A stretch of 64,000 nucleotides of DNA from the NCBI RefSeq assembly GCF_011682065.1, contig NZ_VUYU01000001.1, positions 496,001 to 560,000 of the forward strand, given 5' to 3'. Below, one piece after another: positions 46,588 through 53,981 of this stretch (positions within the stretch are counted from its first letter, which is position 1; every line of letters starts with the position of its first letter). The notes under the pieces are model-generated. The model did not search any database. It was not told the origin of the DNA and worked only from the letters and a program-made list of their open reading frames with translations. The stretch comes from Massilia rubra (lineage in GTDB: Bacteria; Pseudomonadota; Gammaproteobacteria; Burkholderiales; Burkholderiaceae_D). A program made the position numbers and the translations under genes.

Positions 46588-46756
46588 GTAGTTCTTTCCA
46601 CGGGAGGCCGATATAAAAAGTAAAGCGTGTGTTGGCAGAATATTGTTTGAAATGAACTACTAACCGCATCATGATGCGGTACAGAGAGAATTACAATTCC
46701 TCGCATGACGTCCTCGCATGGGGACATGGGAACGGCGGCGTAAAAGCCGTCGTTTT
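46588..46756 (+). ncRNA. Candidate small RNA, unknown family
   Basis: About 170 bases between a good promoter and a hairpin with T-run. Contents: a perfect 18-base palindrome ACCGCATCATGATGCGGT (46663-46680), a double CCTCGCATG motif (46699-46719) and a terminal hairpin ACGGCGGC/GCCGTCGT (one G-U pair, loop GTAAAA) followed by TTT. An 83-codon open frame starting in the palindrome (46671-46922) lacks a ribosome-binding site and has an Arg/Cys-rich, shadow-like tail, so RNA is favoured. Not matched to any known family by eye. Confidence 0.35.
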
Positions 46757-46810
46757 CCATCCAGCCGCTGTATTCAACCGATGTATTCCCACCGATGTTT
46801 ATTCAGCCAG

Positions 46811-46852
46811 GTTTCGATGCGCGTTTCGATGCGCGTTTCTATGCCCGTTTCG
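46811..46852 (+). repeat. 12-bp tandem repeat, 3.5 units
   Basis: Units GTTTCGATGCGC, GTTTCGATGCGC, GTTTCTATGCCC and a partial GTTTCG follow head to tail. The array is in non-coding sequence just past the 3' end of the 46919-47329 gene. A short replication-slippage array. Confidence 0.75.
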
Positions 46853-46918
46853 CTTGCGCGAACGGCCGTGTGAAGCCGCTCGCGTCACCGTCCGCCATTG
46901 CAGGACGATGAGATCGCA

Positions 46919-47329
46919 TTAATCCAGGCAAAAATCGCTGTTTTCGGCATCCACCGTGCGCAGCCGGTCGCCCATCTGCTCCGACGACGCAACATCAAGC
47001 GCAAGGTGGCCAGCGCAATCGGCGCGCAGGCCCGCATCGGCCAGCCCGGCGCCAGCCGCATCGCCCTCGACGCCTTGAAAACCACCCTGGCTGAGCCAGT
47101 CCTGGAAGCCCTGATTGGCCTGGGCGTACCAGCGCGCCTGCGGCGACACGCGCACCATGCCGGGCACCAGCATGCGCGGCAGGTGGATGCCGCCGGTCCA
47201 GCGCGCAATCGCGTCACGCGTCGTTTCCAGCGCCGACTGCGCCAGCGGATTGTCGGGGAGATTGTCGGCAGCCGATTCCAGGAAGTCGGTGTTGTCCAAT
47301 TGCGTCGCGGCGTTAGTAATGGTGCGCAT
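46919..47329 (-). CDS. Hypothetical protein (136 aa)
   Basis: No recognised domain. The translation begins MRTITNAATQLDNTDFLESAADNL (first part), is mixed polar-helical, has WTGGIHLPRMLVPGMVRVSPQARW in the middle and an acidic C-terminus. No signal peptide or membrane helix. The third in-frame ATG (47329) is chosen because GAGG lies six bases upstream; ATGs at 47344 and 47341 are possible. GC and third-position use are similar to neighbours, which supports coding. A TAGGCCGATTCCTA motif lies 68 bases upstream. It faces the small-RNA region and is divergent from the rsuA-like gene. Confidence 0.6.
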   Translation of the reverse strand: MRTITNAATQLDNTDFLESAADNLPDNPLAQSALETTRDAIARWTGGIHLPRMLVPGMVRVSPQARWYAQANQGFQDWLSQGGFQGVEGDAAGAGLADAGLRADCAGHLALDVASSEQMGDRLRTVDAENSDFCLD

Positions 47330-47396
47330 CCTGGTCCTCATCATGTTTGTACTGTTCAGTTATCCTAATGGTGCCGTAAGCATTAGCAGGGGGCGT

Positions 47397-47410
47397 TAGG
47401 CCGATTCCTA
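47397..47410. promoter_or_regulatory. TAGGCCGATTCCTA motif, copy 1
   Basis: A 14-base sequence with inverted TAGG...CCTA ends, upstream of the hypothetical gene at 46919-47329. An identical copy lies at 47521-47534. The TAGG-N6-CCTA form resembles sites of NarL/FixJ-type regulators (RcsB, BvgA). The binder is unknown. Confidence 0.4.
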
Positions 47411-47520
47411 CTGAAGTTTCAGTGTAACAATCGGACTCTCGTCACTCTTGATCTGTGTCAAAGATGCGTAATGGATCTTCCGTAATTCGCGCCGTTCGGC
47501 ATTTTCTCCTACAACCGAGT

Positions 47521-47534
47521 AGGCCGATTCCTAT
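47521..47534. promoter_or_regulatory. TAGGCCGATTCCTA motif, copy 2
   Basis: Identical to copy 1, located 34 bases before the rsuA-like start codon. The two copies are 124 bases apart, one near each of two divergent genes. Confidence 0.4.
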
Positions 47535-47567
47535 CCCCCGGGGAGCGCATCTGGTAAAGTCTCGCCC

Positions 47568-48284
47568 ATGAGTAAATTATCCTTGGACCGCATCCTGCAA
47601 TCGCAGGGATTCGGCACACGCAAATATTGCCGCACCCTGATCGACGATGGCGAAATCGTCATCAAGGGCGCCCCGCACACCGACTACAAGACCGCGATCG
47701 AGACCGATGGCCTGGTCATGACGATCTTCGACGACGAGTGGGTCTACCGCGAACATGTGTACATCGCGCTGCATAAACCCGTCAACGTCGAGTGTTCGCG
47801 CAAGCCGAGCCACCATCCGGGCGTACTGACCTTGCTACCGGAACAATTCACCTGGCGCGACGTGCAACCGGTCGGACGGCTCGACCACGACACCACCGGC
47901 ATGTTGCTGATGTCCGACGATGGCCCGTTCATCCACACCCAGTCCTCGCCCAAACGGCACGTCCCCAAGATATATCAGGCCACCACGCAGGACAGCGTCA
48001 CGCCTGAACTGATTGCGCAACTTCTGTCCGGCGTCAAACTGCATGACGAGCCGGCGCCACTGGCGGCGCTCAGTTGTGTGCAGCGCGGCGAGCACCAGCT
48101 CGAAATCGTGCTGGAACAAGGCAAGTATCACCAGGTCAAACGCATGCTGGCCGCGGCCGGCAACCATTGCAGTGCGCTGCACCGGTCCGCCATCGGCCAA
48201 CTGACCCTGGAGTCGCTCGGCCTGGCCGAGGGTGAATGGTGCTACCTGGACCAGGCCCAGCGGGACTTGCTGGTGCCGGCTTGA
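47568..48284 (+). CDS. rsuA: RsuA-family 16S rRNA pseudouridine synthase
   Basis: Isomerises a uridine in 16S rRNA (U516 in E. coli). The 238 residues comprise a small S4 domain (SLDRILQSQGFGTRKYCRTLIDDGEI, shown as S4 hallmark LDRILQSQG) and the RsuA catalytic domain: VYIALHKPVNVECSRK, PVGRLDHDTTGMLLMSDDG with the catalytic Asp, and EIVLEQGKYHQVKRMLAAAG. RsuA is favoured over RluB/E/F by length and the CSRK motif, but these paralogues are hard to separate by eye. Confidence 0.88.
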   Translation: MSKLSLDRILQSQGFGTRKYCRTLIDDGEIVIKGAPHTDYKTAIETDGLVMTIFDDEWVYREHVYIALHKPVNVECSRKPSHHPGVLTLLPEQFTWRDVQPVGRLDHDTTGMLLMSDDGPFIHTQSSPKRHVPKIYQATTQDSVTPELIAQLLSGVKLHDEPAPLAALSCVQRGEHQLEIVLEQGKYHQVKRMLAAAGNHCSALHRSAIGQLTLESLGLAEGEWCYLDQAQRDLLVPA

Positions 48285-48303
48285 TGTCGCCTTATGTAAC
48301 CGT

Positions 48304-49302
48304 ATGAAATTAGCCACGCTCAAGGACGGTAGCCGCGATGGCCAGCTGGTGGTGGTCGCGCGCGACCTGAAAACGGCGCACGTGGCCGATGGCATCGCGC
48401 CCACGCTGCAGGCGGCGCTGGACGACTGGGCCTTCATCGCGCCCCAGTTGGGCGAGCTGTACCTTCTGCTGAATGGCGGGCGCACCTCGCGCGGCTTCGA
48501 CTTCGATCCCGCCAAGTGCATGGCGCCGCTGCCGCGCGCGTTCCAGTGGGTCGATGGCTCGGCGTATGTTAATCACGTCGAGCTGGTGAGAAAGGCGCGC
48601 AATGCCGAGATGCCTGCCTCGTTCTGGGAAGATCCCCTGATGTACCAGGGCGGCAGCGACGATTTTCTCGGGCCGACCGACCCGATCGTGCTGGCGCATG
48701 AAGAGTGGGGCATCGATTTCGAGGCCGAGGTGGCCGTGATCACGGGCGATATACCGATGGGCAGCACGCCGCACCAGGCGTTCGACCAGATTCGCCTGCT
48801 GCTGCTGGTCAATGATGTTTCGCTGCGTAACTTGATTCCGGCCGAACTGGGCAAGGGTTTCGGGTTTTTGCAGTCCAAACCGGCATCGGCGTTTTCGCCG
48901 GTGGCGGTCACGCCCGATGAACTGGGCGACGCCTGGCAGGACGCCAAGGTGCATTTGCCCCTACGCTCGACCTGGAACGGCAAGCTGGTCGGCCAGCCTC
49001 ACGCGGGTGTCGATATGGTGTTTAACTTCGCCCAACTGCTCGCACATCTGTGTAAAACACGCAATGCGCGCGCCGGCACCATTCTTGGCTCGGGCACGGT
49101 GTCGAACAAGGACGCCAAACGCGGCTACTCCTGCATTGCCGAGAAGCGCGCGCTGGAGATGATCGCCGATGGGGTCTCAAGCACGCCGTTCATGCTGTTT
49201 GGCGACACGATCAAGATCGAGATGCTGGACGCGGCAGGCAAGTCGATCTTCGGCGCGATCGATCAGGAGCTCAAGCAGGCCGAGGCCCGCAAAGCACGCT
49301 AA
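48304..49302 (+). CDS. Fumarylacetoacetate hydrolase family protein
   Basis: A 332-residue FAH-fold metal-dependent hydrolase. The N-terminal part (KLATLKDGSRDGQLVVVARD) resembles the FAH N-domain, and the core holds the metal ligands (DPIVLAHEEWGIDFEAEVAVITGD), LLVNDVSLRNLIP, FNFAQLLAHLCKTRNARAGTILGSGTVSN (in short, AGTILGSGTVSN) and IEMLDAAGKSIFGAI. Candidates are fumarylacetoacetase of tyrosine breakdown or a related acylpyruvate hydrolase; no hmgA or maiA is adjacent, so the substrate is open. Start ATG at 48304 after a 19-bp gap. It ends 6 bp from a convergent gene. Confidence 0.87.
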   Translation: MKLATLKDGSRDGQLVVVARDLKTAHVADGIAPTLQAALDDWAFIAPQLGELYLLLNGGRTSRGFDFDPAKCMAPLPRAFQWVDGSAYVNHVELVRKARNAEMPASFWEDPLMYQGGSDDFLGPTDPIVLAHEEWGIDFEAEVAVITGDIPMGSTPHQAFDQIRLLLLVNDVSLRNLIPAELGKGFGFLQSKPASAFSPVAVTPDELGDAWQDAKVHLPLRSTWNGKLVGQPHAGVDMVFNFAQLLAHLCKTRNARAGTILGSGTVSNKDAKRGYSCIAEKRALEMIADGVSSTPFMLFGDTIKIEMLDAAGKSIFGAIDQELKQAEARKAR

Positions 49303-49308
49303 TCCCCG

Positions 49309-49797
49309 TCAATACCCGTGCATCCGCTTCAAATAGGCTGGCAACAGCCACCATAAGCACAGGATGAAGGTGGCGATCCCGCCCGCCATGACCAGCCCGA
49401 CCATGTGCCCGAACACTTCCGACATCACCAGGTTGGTGGCCAAGATCAGCGCGATCGCCAGCGAAAACGCGCCGGCCACGATCTGCCGTGTCGCCACCCG
49501 CTTGAAGCGGGCCCGGTCATTGAGCGGGCGCATTAGCCTGTGCTGGATCGCCGGCGCACTCAACAACACTAAACTCGTCAGCGCCAGCACGAAGGTCGCC
49601 AGGAACACGATTTTCTCGGCCTGCACGATCTGCTTGAAGCCGCCGTTGAACGGCAGGATGATCAGGAACGCGGTCAGCATCTGCGCCCCGGGCAGCAGGA
49701 TGCGCTGCTCGCTGAGCATGTCGGAAAAGTCGCCGTCTTCCTTGAGGTCGGCCGCAACGAGCGGCTCTTGTGGGTCGGGCGGAACCAGCGAATTCAT
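49309..49797 (-). CDS. DUF6328-like four-helix membrane protein
   Basis: A 162-residue inner-membrane protein with an acidic cytoplasmic N-terminus (EPLVAADLKEDGDFSDML), then four hydrophobic helices: LLPGAQMLTAFLIILPF, IVFLATFVLALTSLVLLSA, IVAGAFSLAIALILATNLV and MVGLVMAGGIATFILCLWWLLPA. The pattern SEQRILLPGAQMLTAFL...PF matches the DUF6328 family. Function unknown. It lies between fah and flhB, both on the other strand. Confidence 0.75.
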   Translation of the reverse strand: MNSLVPPDPQEPLVAADLKEDGDFSDMLSEQRILLPGAQMLTAFLIILPFNGGFKQIVQAEKIVFLATFVLALTSLVLLSAPAIQHRLMRPLNDRARFKRVATRQIVAGAFSLAIALILATNLVMSEVFGHMVGLVMAGGIATFILCLWWLLPAYLKRMHGY

Positions 49798-49969
49798 GGC
49801 AATCGTGTAGAAGTTGATAATTTTCGATTATACGAGAGCGCGCGCCAGAGCCGCGTTCGCCTGCCAGGGAGTGGATCGAGCCCGGAATTGACCCCTGTTT
49901 GCCGCCTTAATCGATGGATAGCTTCAGAGCAATATCGCGAATAATGGCATCTGTTAACGGGAGCCTGGC

Positions 49970-51148
49970 ATGTCAGACGAAAGCGACGCAGAAAAGACAG
50001 AAGCAGCGTCAGCCAAGCGATTGGAGCAGGCGCGCGAAGAAGGCGACGTGCCCCGCTCGCGTGAAGTGGCCACGTTCACGGTCCTGATGACGGCCGGCTG
50101 CACCCTGTGGTTCTTCGGCGCCGGCATCGTCCGTCAACTCAATGCGACCATGGTCTCGGGCATGTCCATGGACCGCGAGCAAATCCTCAACCCGAACGTG
50201 ATGATCATGCGCGTGGCCAGCGATATCGCCCAGGTCTTGCTGGCCTGCCTGCCGCTGGCGTTCGCCGTGATGGTCGTGGCGCTCGCGTCGCCCCTGCTGA
50301 TCGGCGGCTGGCTGTTCAGCAGCAAGTCGTTCATGCCCAATTTCAACAAGCTGAACCCGGTCCGGGGCTTGAGCAATATGATTTCCACCAACGCCCTGGT
50401 CGAGCTGCTCAAGGCCATTGCCAAGACCATCGTGGTGGGCACGGTGGCCTGGATGGTCGTGATGAGCCAGAAAGACGCCGTCATCGGCCTGGCCGTCGAG
50501 CCCCTGAAAAGCGGCAGCGCGCACATGGTCGACCTGATCGGCTCGGCGTTCCTGTTCATCGTCGGCGGCCTGGGCATCGTGGCCGCGATCGACGGTCCGT
50601 ACCAGATCTGGCATTACGCGAACAAGCTCAAGATGACGCGCCAGGAAATGATCCAGGAAGCGAAAGAGTCGGACGGCAATCCCCAGATGAAAGGCAAGAT
50701 CCGCCAGATGCAGCGCGAAATGTCGCAGCGCCGCATGATGGCCGACGTGCCGACCGCCGATGTGGTCGTGACCAACCCGACCCACTACGCGGTGGCGCTC
50801 AAGTACGCCGACGGCCAGCGCGGCGCGCCGCGCGTGGTGGCCAAGGGCGCCGATGAAGTGGCGGCCAAGATTCGCGAACTGGCCAGGGAAAACAACGTGG
50901 CCATGCTGGAAGCGCCGGCGCTGGCGCGTGCGCTGCACAAGCATACCGAGATCGGCGACGAGATTCCGGAAGCGCTGTACTCGGCGGTGGCCGAAGTGCT
51001 GGCGTATGTGTTCCAGTTGCGCGCCTACAAGAAGGATGGCGGAGCCTACCCCGACCGGCCGACCAGGCTGCGCGTACCACCCGAGCTCGACCCGCACGAC
51101 CCGGCATCGCAAACCACACCTGAACCGAAGAACGGAGCCACACCATGA
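49970..51148 (+). CDS. flhB: Flagellar type III export protein FlhB
   Basis: Substrate-specificity switch of the flagellar export gate. The 392 residues start with the family motif EKTEAASAKRLEQAREEGDVPRSRE (in parts), hold four transmembrane helices, and carry the autocleavage site VTNPTHYAVALKY (cleavage between N and P), followed by KGADEVAAKIRELA. The C-terminus is Pro-rich. ATG at 49970. flhA overlaps its end by 4 bases. First gene of the flhBA-flhFG-fliA-motCD block. Confidence 0.97.
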   Translation: MSDESDAEKTEAASAKRLEQAREEGDVPRSREVATFTVLMTAGCTLWFFGAGIVRQLNATMVSGMSMDREQILNPNVMIMRVASDIAQVLLACLPLAFAVMVVALASPLLIGGWLFSSKSFMPNFNKLNPVRGLSNMISTNALVELLKAIAKTIVVGTVAWMVVMSQKDAVIGLAVEPLKSGSAHMVDLIGSAFLFIVGGLGIVAAIDGPYQIWHYANKLKMTRQEMIQEAKESDGNPQMKGKIRQMQREMSQRRMMADVPTADVVVTNPTHYAVALKYADGQRGAPRVVAKGADEVAAKIRELARENNVAMLEAPALARALHKHTEIGDEIPEALYSAVAEVLAYVFQLRAYKKDGGAYPDRPTRLRVPPELDPHDPASQTTPEPKNGATP

Positions 51149-53229
51149 ACCGCCTGAATATGCCCTCCTGGTTGCGTGGAATGAAAGGCGGCGGCAACGC
51201 CCTGGCCGCTCCGGCCATCATCATCATGCTCTTGATGATGATGATCCTGCCCTTGCCGGCCTTCGTGCTGGACGTGTTCTTCAGCTTCAACATCGCCCTG
51301 TCGGTGATCGTGCTGCTGACCAGCCTGTACACGGTCAAGCCGCTCGACTTCATGGCCTTCCCGACCATCCTGCTGGTGTCGACCATGCTGCGCCTGTCGC
51401 TCAACGTGGCCTCGACCCGTATCGTGCTGACCGAAGGCCACACCGGCGGCGCCGCGGCCGGTAAAGTGATTGAAGCCTTCGGTCACTTCCTGATCGGCGG
51501 CAACTACACGGTGGGTATCGTCGTGTTTATCATTCTGACCATCATTAACTTTACCGTCGTCACCAAGGGTGCGGGCCGGATCGCCGAAGTGGGCGCGCGT
51601 TTCGCCCTGGACGCGATGCCGGGCAAGCAGATGGCGATCGACGCCGACCTCAACGCCGGCCTGATCGCCGAAGACGAAGCGCGCCGCCGCCGTACCGAAG
51701 TCGCCCAGGAAGCCGAGTTCTACGGCGCCATGGACGGCGCCTCGAAATACGTGCGCGGCGACGCGGTGGCCGGCATCATGGTGACCGTGATCAACGTGAT
51801 CGGCGGCTTGCTGGTCGGTATCCTCCAGCACGACATGGCCTTTGGCGAAGCGGCCAAGACCTACACCCTGCTGGCCATCGGTGACGGCCTGGTGGCGCAG
51901 ATTCCCTCGCTGATCATCTCGACCGCGGCCGGTATCGTGGTCTCGCGCGTGGCCAGCGACCAGGACATCGGCACCCAGCTGGTGCGTCAGTTGTTCGCCA
52001 AGCCGGAAGTGCTGTACATCACCGCCGCGATCATCGGCGGCATGGGCTTGATTCCCGGCATGCCGAACCTGGTGTTCCTGTTGCTGGCCGGTTCCTTGGC
52101 GGGCACTGCGTATCTGATTAACAAGAAGGCCAAGGCGCCGCCGCCGGAAGAAATCGAAGCACCGGCGCCGCCGGCCCCGACCGAACAGGAAGAGGCCAGC
52201 TGGCAAGACATCATGCCGGTCGATACCCTGGGGCTGGAAGTGGGGTATCGTTTGATTCCGCTGGTCGACAAGACCCAGGGCGGCGAGCTGCTCAAACGCA
52301 TCAAAGGGATTCGCAAGAAATTCGCGCAGGAAGTCGGTTTCCTGGCGCCGCCGGTGCACATCCGCGACAATCTGGAACTCAAGCCGTCGGCTTACCGCAT
52401 TACCCTCAAGGGCGTGGAAGTGGGCAGCGGCGAGTCGATGAACGGGCAGTTCCTGGCGATCAATCCGGGCATGGCCAGCGGCAGCCTGGCGGGCCTGGTG
52501 ACCACCGATCCGGCCTTCGGCCTGCCTGCGGTGTGGATCGATGCCGGGTTACGCGACGAAGCGCAGAGCATGGGCTACACGGTGGTCGATGCCGGTACCG
52601 TGGTGGCGACGCACCTGAACCATTTGATCACCACGCACGCGTCGGAGTTGCTCGGCCGTGCGGAAGTGCAGGCCCTGCTCGACCACCTGGCCAAGGAAGC
52701 GCCGAAGCTGGTGGAAGACCTGGTGCCGAAGCTGGTGTCGCTGTCGACCCTGCAGAAAGTGTTGCAGAATCTGTTGATCGAAGGCGTGCACATCCGTGAT
52801 ATGCGGACCGTGATCGAGACCCTGGCCGAGTATGCGACGCAAACCCAGGATCCGGCCGAGCTGACCGCCGTGGTGCGCATTGCGCTGGGCCGGGCGATCG
52901 TGCAGCAGTTGTTCCCTGGCACGAATGAGTTGTCGGTGATGACCCTGGATAACCGGCTTGAGCGCTTGTTGATGCAGGCGCTGGGCGCCGGTGGCGATGG
53001 CGCCGGGATCGAGCCGGGTTTGGCCGATACGATTGCGCAGCAGGCCGGTGCGGCGGCGGCGCAGCAGGAGCAGATGGGCTTGACGCCGGTGTTGCTGGTG
53101 CCGGGGCCGTTACGGGCCTTGTTGTCGAAATTCTTGCGCCGGGCGCTGCCGCAATTGAAGGTGCTGTCGCACAATGAGATTCCGGAGACCAAGACGATTC
53201 ATGTGACCAGTTTGGTGGGGGCGCAGTAA
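51145..53229 (+). CDS. flhA: Flagellar export gate protein FlhA
   Basis: Large integral-membrane component of the flagellar type III export gate with a cytoplasmic nonameric ring. The 694 residues have about eight helices in the N-terminal half (LLMMMILPLPAFVLDVFFSF; MLRLSLNVASTRIVLTEG), the conserved FHIPEP-type loop region (GARFALDAMPGKQMAIDADLN, then GAMDGASKYVRGDA), and the C-terminal domain (VHIRDMRTVIETLAEYA). It overlaps flhB by 4 bases. Downstream the operon is interrupted by repeats and a GIY-YIG gene before flhF. Confidence 0.97.
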   Translation: MNRLNMPSWLRGMKGGGNALAAPAIIIMLLMMMILPLPAFVLDVFFSFNIALSVIVLLTSLYTVKPLDFMAFPTILLVSTMLRLSLNVASTRIVLTEGHTGGAAAGKVIEAFGHFLIGGNYTVGIVVFIILTIINFTVVTKGAGRIAEVGARFALDAMPGKQMAIDADLNAGLIAEDEARRRRTEVAQEAEFYGAMDGASKYVRGDAVAGIMVTVINVIGGLLVGILQHDMAFGEAAKTYTLLAIGDGLVAQIPSLIISTAAGIVVSRVASDQDIGTQLVRQLFAKPEVLYITAAIIGGMGLIPGMPNLVFLLLAGSLAGTAYLINKKAKAPPPEEIEAPAPPAPTEQEEASWQDIMPVDTLGLEVGYRLIPLVDKTQGGELLKRIKGIRKKFAQEVGFLAPPVHIRDNLELKPSAYRITLKGVEVGSGESMNGQFLAINPGMASGSLAGLVTTDPAFGLPAVWIDAGLRDEAQSMGYTVVDAGTVVATHLNHLITTHASELLGRAEVQALLDHLAKEAPKLVEDLVPKLVSLSTLQKVLQNLLIEGVHIRDMRTVIETLAEYATQTQDPAELTAVVRIALGRAIVQQLFPGTNELSVMTLDNRLERLLMQALGAGGDGAGIEPGLADTIAQQAGAAAAQQEQMGLTPVLLVPGPLRALLSKFLRRALPQLKVLSHNEIPETKTIHVTSLVGAQ

Positions 53230-53306
53230 GTTTTCCCTTGTTTTGCAGGCGCCAAGGCGTCGCTGTTCTCAGCGTTACCCCCGTCGTTTCCGCTCTGCCT
53301 ATACCT

Positions 53307-53395
53307 CGTCGTTCCCGCGCAGGCGGGAACCCAAGTTTCTTGCTCAGCCGTCGGCTGCGGAGCAAACTTGGGTTCCCGCCTGCGCGGGAACGACG
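53307..53395. repeat. Perfect 32-bp inverted repeat, GTTCCCGC family
   Basis: 53307-53338 and 53364-53395 are exact reverse complements (CGTCGTTCCCGCGCAGGCGG... and its mirror), separated by a 25-base centre. Each arm itself contains the small palindrome TTCCCGCGCAGGCGGGAA. The element lies right after flhA and could form a very stable hairpin acting as terminator or mRNA end protection. Related copies: 53798-53828 and 33752-33865. Confidence 0.85.
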
Positions 53396-53432
53396 GAGCT
53401 ACGTGTAGAGCTGTTAACCTCTGACCGTCTCT

Positions 53433-53738
53433 TCAGTCCGCAGTGAAGTCCAGGTACAAATCCCGCCATGTCGGATTTTCGGCCTGCACCAGATTGACTT
53501 TCCAGTTGCGCCGCCACTTCTTGATCTGCTTCTCGCGCTTGATCGCTTCCATGATATCAAAGTGCATTTCATACCAGACCAGCTTGTCCACCCGATAGCG
53601 CTTTGTGAAACCCTCGGCAAGGGCGCTACGATGTTGCCAGATACGCTTCACCAGGTCCGATGTCACGCCCGTGTACAAGGTGCCATACGGATCGCTGGCA
53701 AGGATATAGACATAGCTGTGCTTTTCCATGGCATTCAT
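53433..53738 (-). CDS. GIY-YIG nuclease family protein (UPF0213-like)
   Basis: A 101-residue single-domain GIY-YIG protein: the motif appears as SYVYILASDPYGTLYTGVTSD (Y-x-Y/I-L and LYTGVT), with a conserved Arg in RIWQHRS, Glu in AIKREKQIKKW and the family tail WRDLYLDF. Members are putative endonucleases of unknown target. It is encoded against the flagellar genes, in the gap between flhA and flhF, and is flanked on both sides by the same GTTCCCGC palindromic sequence in direct orientation. This arrangement suggests insertion. ATG at 53738; another ATG three codons on is possible. Confidence 0.85.
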   Translation of the reverse strand: MNAMEKHSYVYILASDPYGTLYTGVTSDLVKRIWQHRSALAEGFTKRYRVDKLVWYEMHFDIMEAIKREKQIKKWRRNWKVNLVQAENPTWRDLYLDFTAD

Positions 53739-53797
53739 GGTGGGCTGTTACAAGTGCTGGTTTCTGCCCTGGCTCAATGGTGTGGGAGATTACGCGT

Positions 53798-53828
53798 ACT
53801 TGGGTTCCCGCCTGCGCGGGAACGACGG
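53798..53828. repeat. Half copy of the GTTCCCGC repeat, direct repeat of 53366-53396
   Basis: 31 bases identical to the right arm of the 53307-53395 element (ACTTGGGTTCCCGCCTGCGC + GGGAACGACGG, read in two pieces), in the same orientation. With it, it brackets the GIY-YIG gene as direct repeats about 430 bases apart. Confidence 0.8.
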
Positions 53829-53981
53829 CGGGGAGCGGCGGTTTGCTCAGCGCGGGGACGACGCGATCGAAATGAACCCCTTTTCCCTTCCTCCTCCCCA
53901 GATCGTTTCCATCCTGCATCGTCAATAATGGACCCTGTCAGTGCTCATGTGAGCACCCGGCAGGAACCCCAGGAGTTGGCG

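Noticed and set aside
46671-46922. An 83-codon plus-strand frame
   Set aside because: Starts within an 18-base palindrome without a ribosome-binding site; the second half translates a tandem repeat. Kept as a small-RNA candidate region instead.
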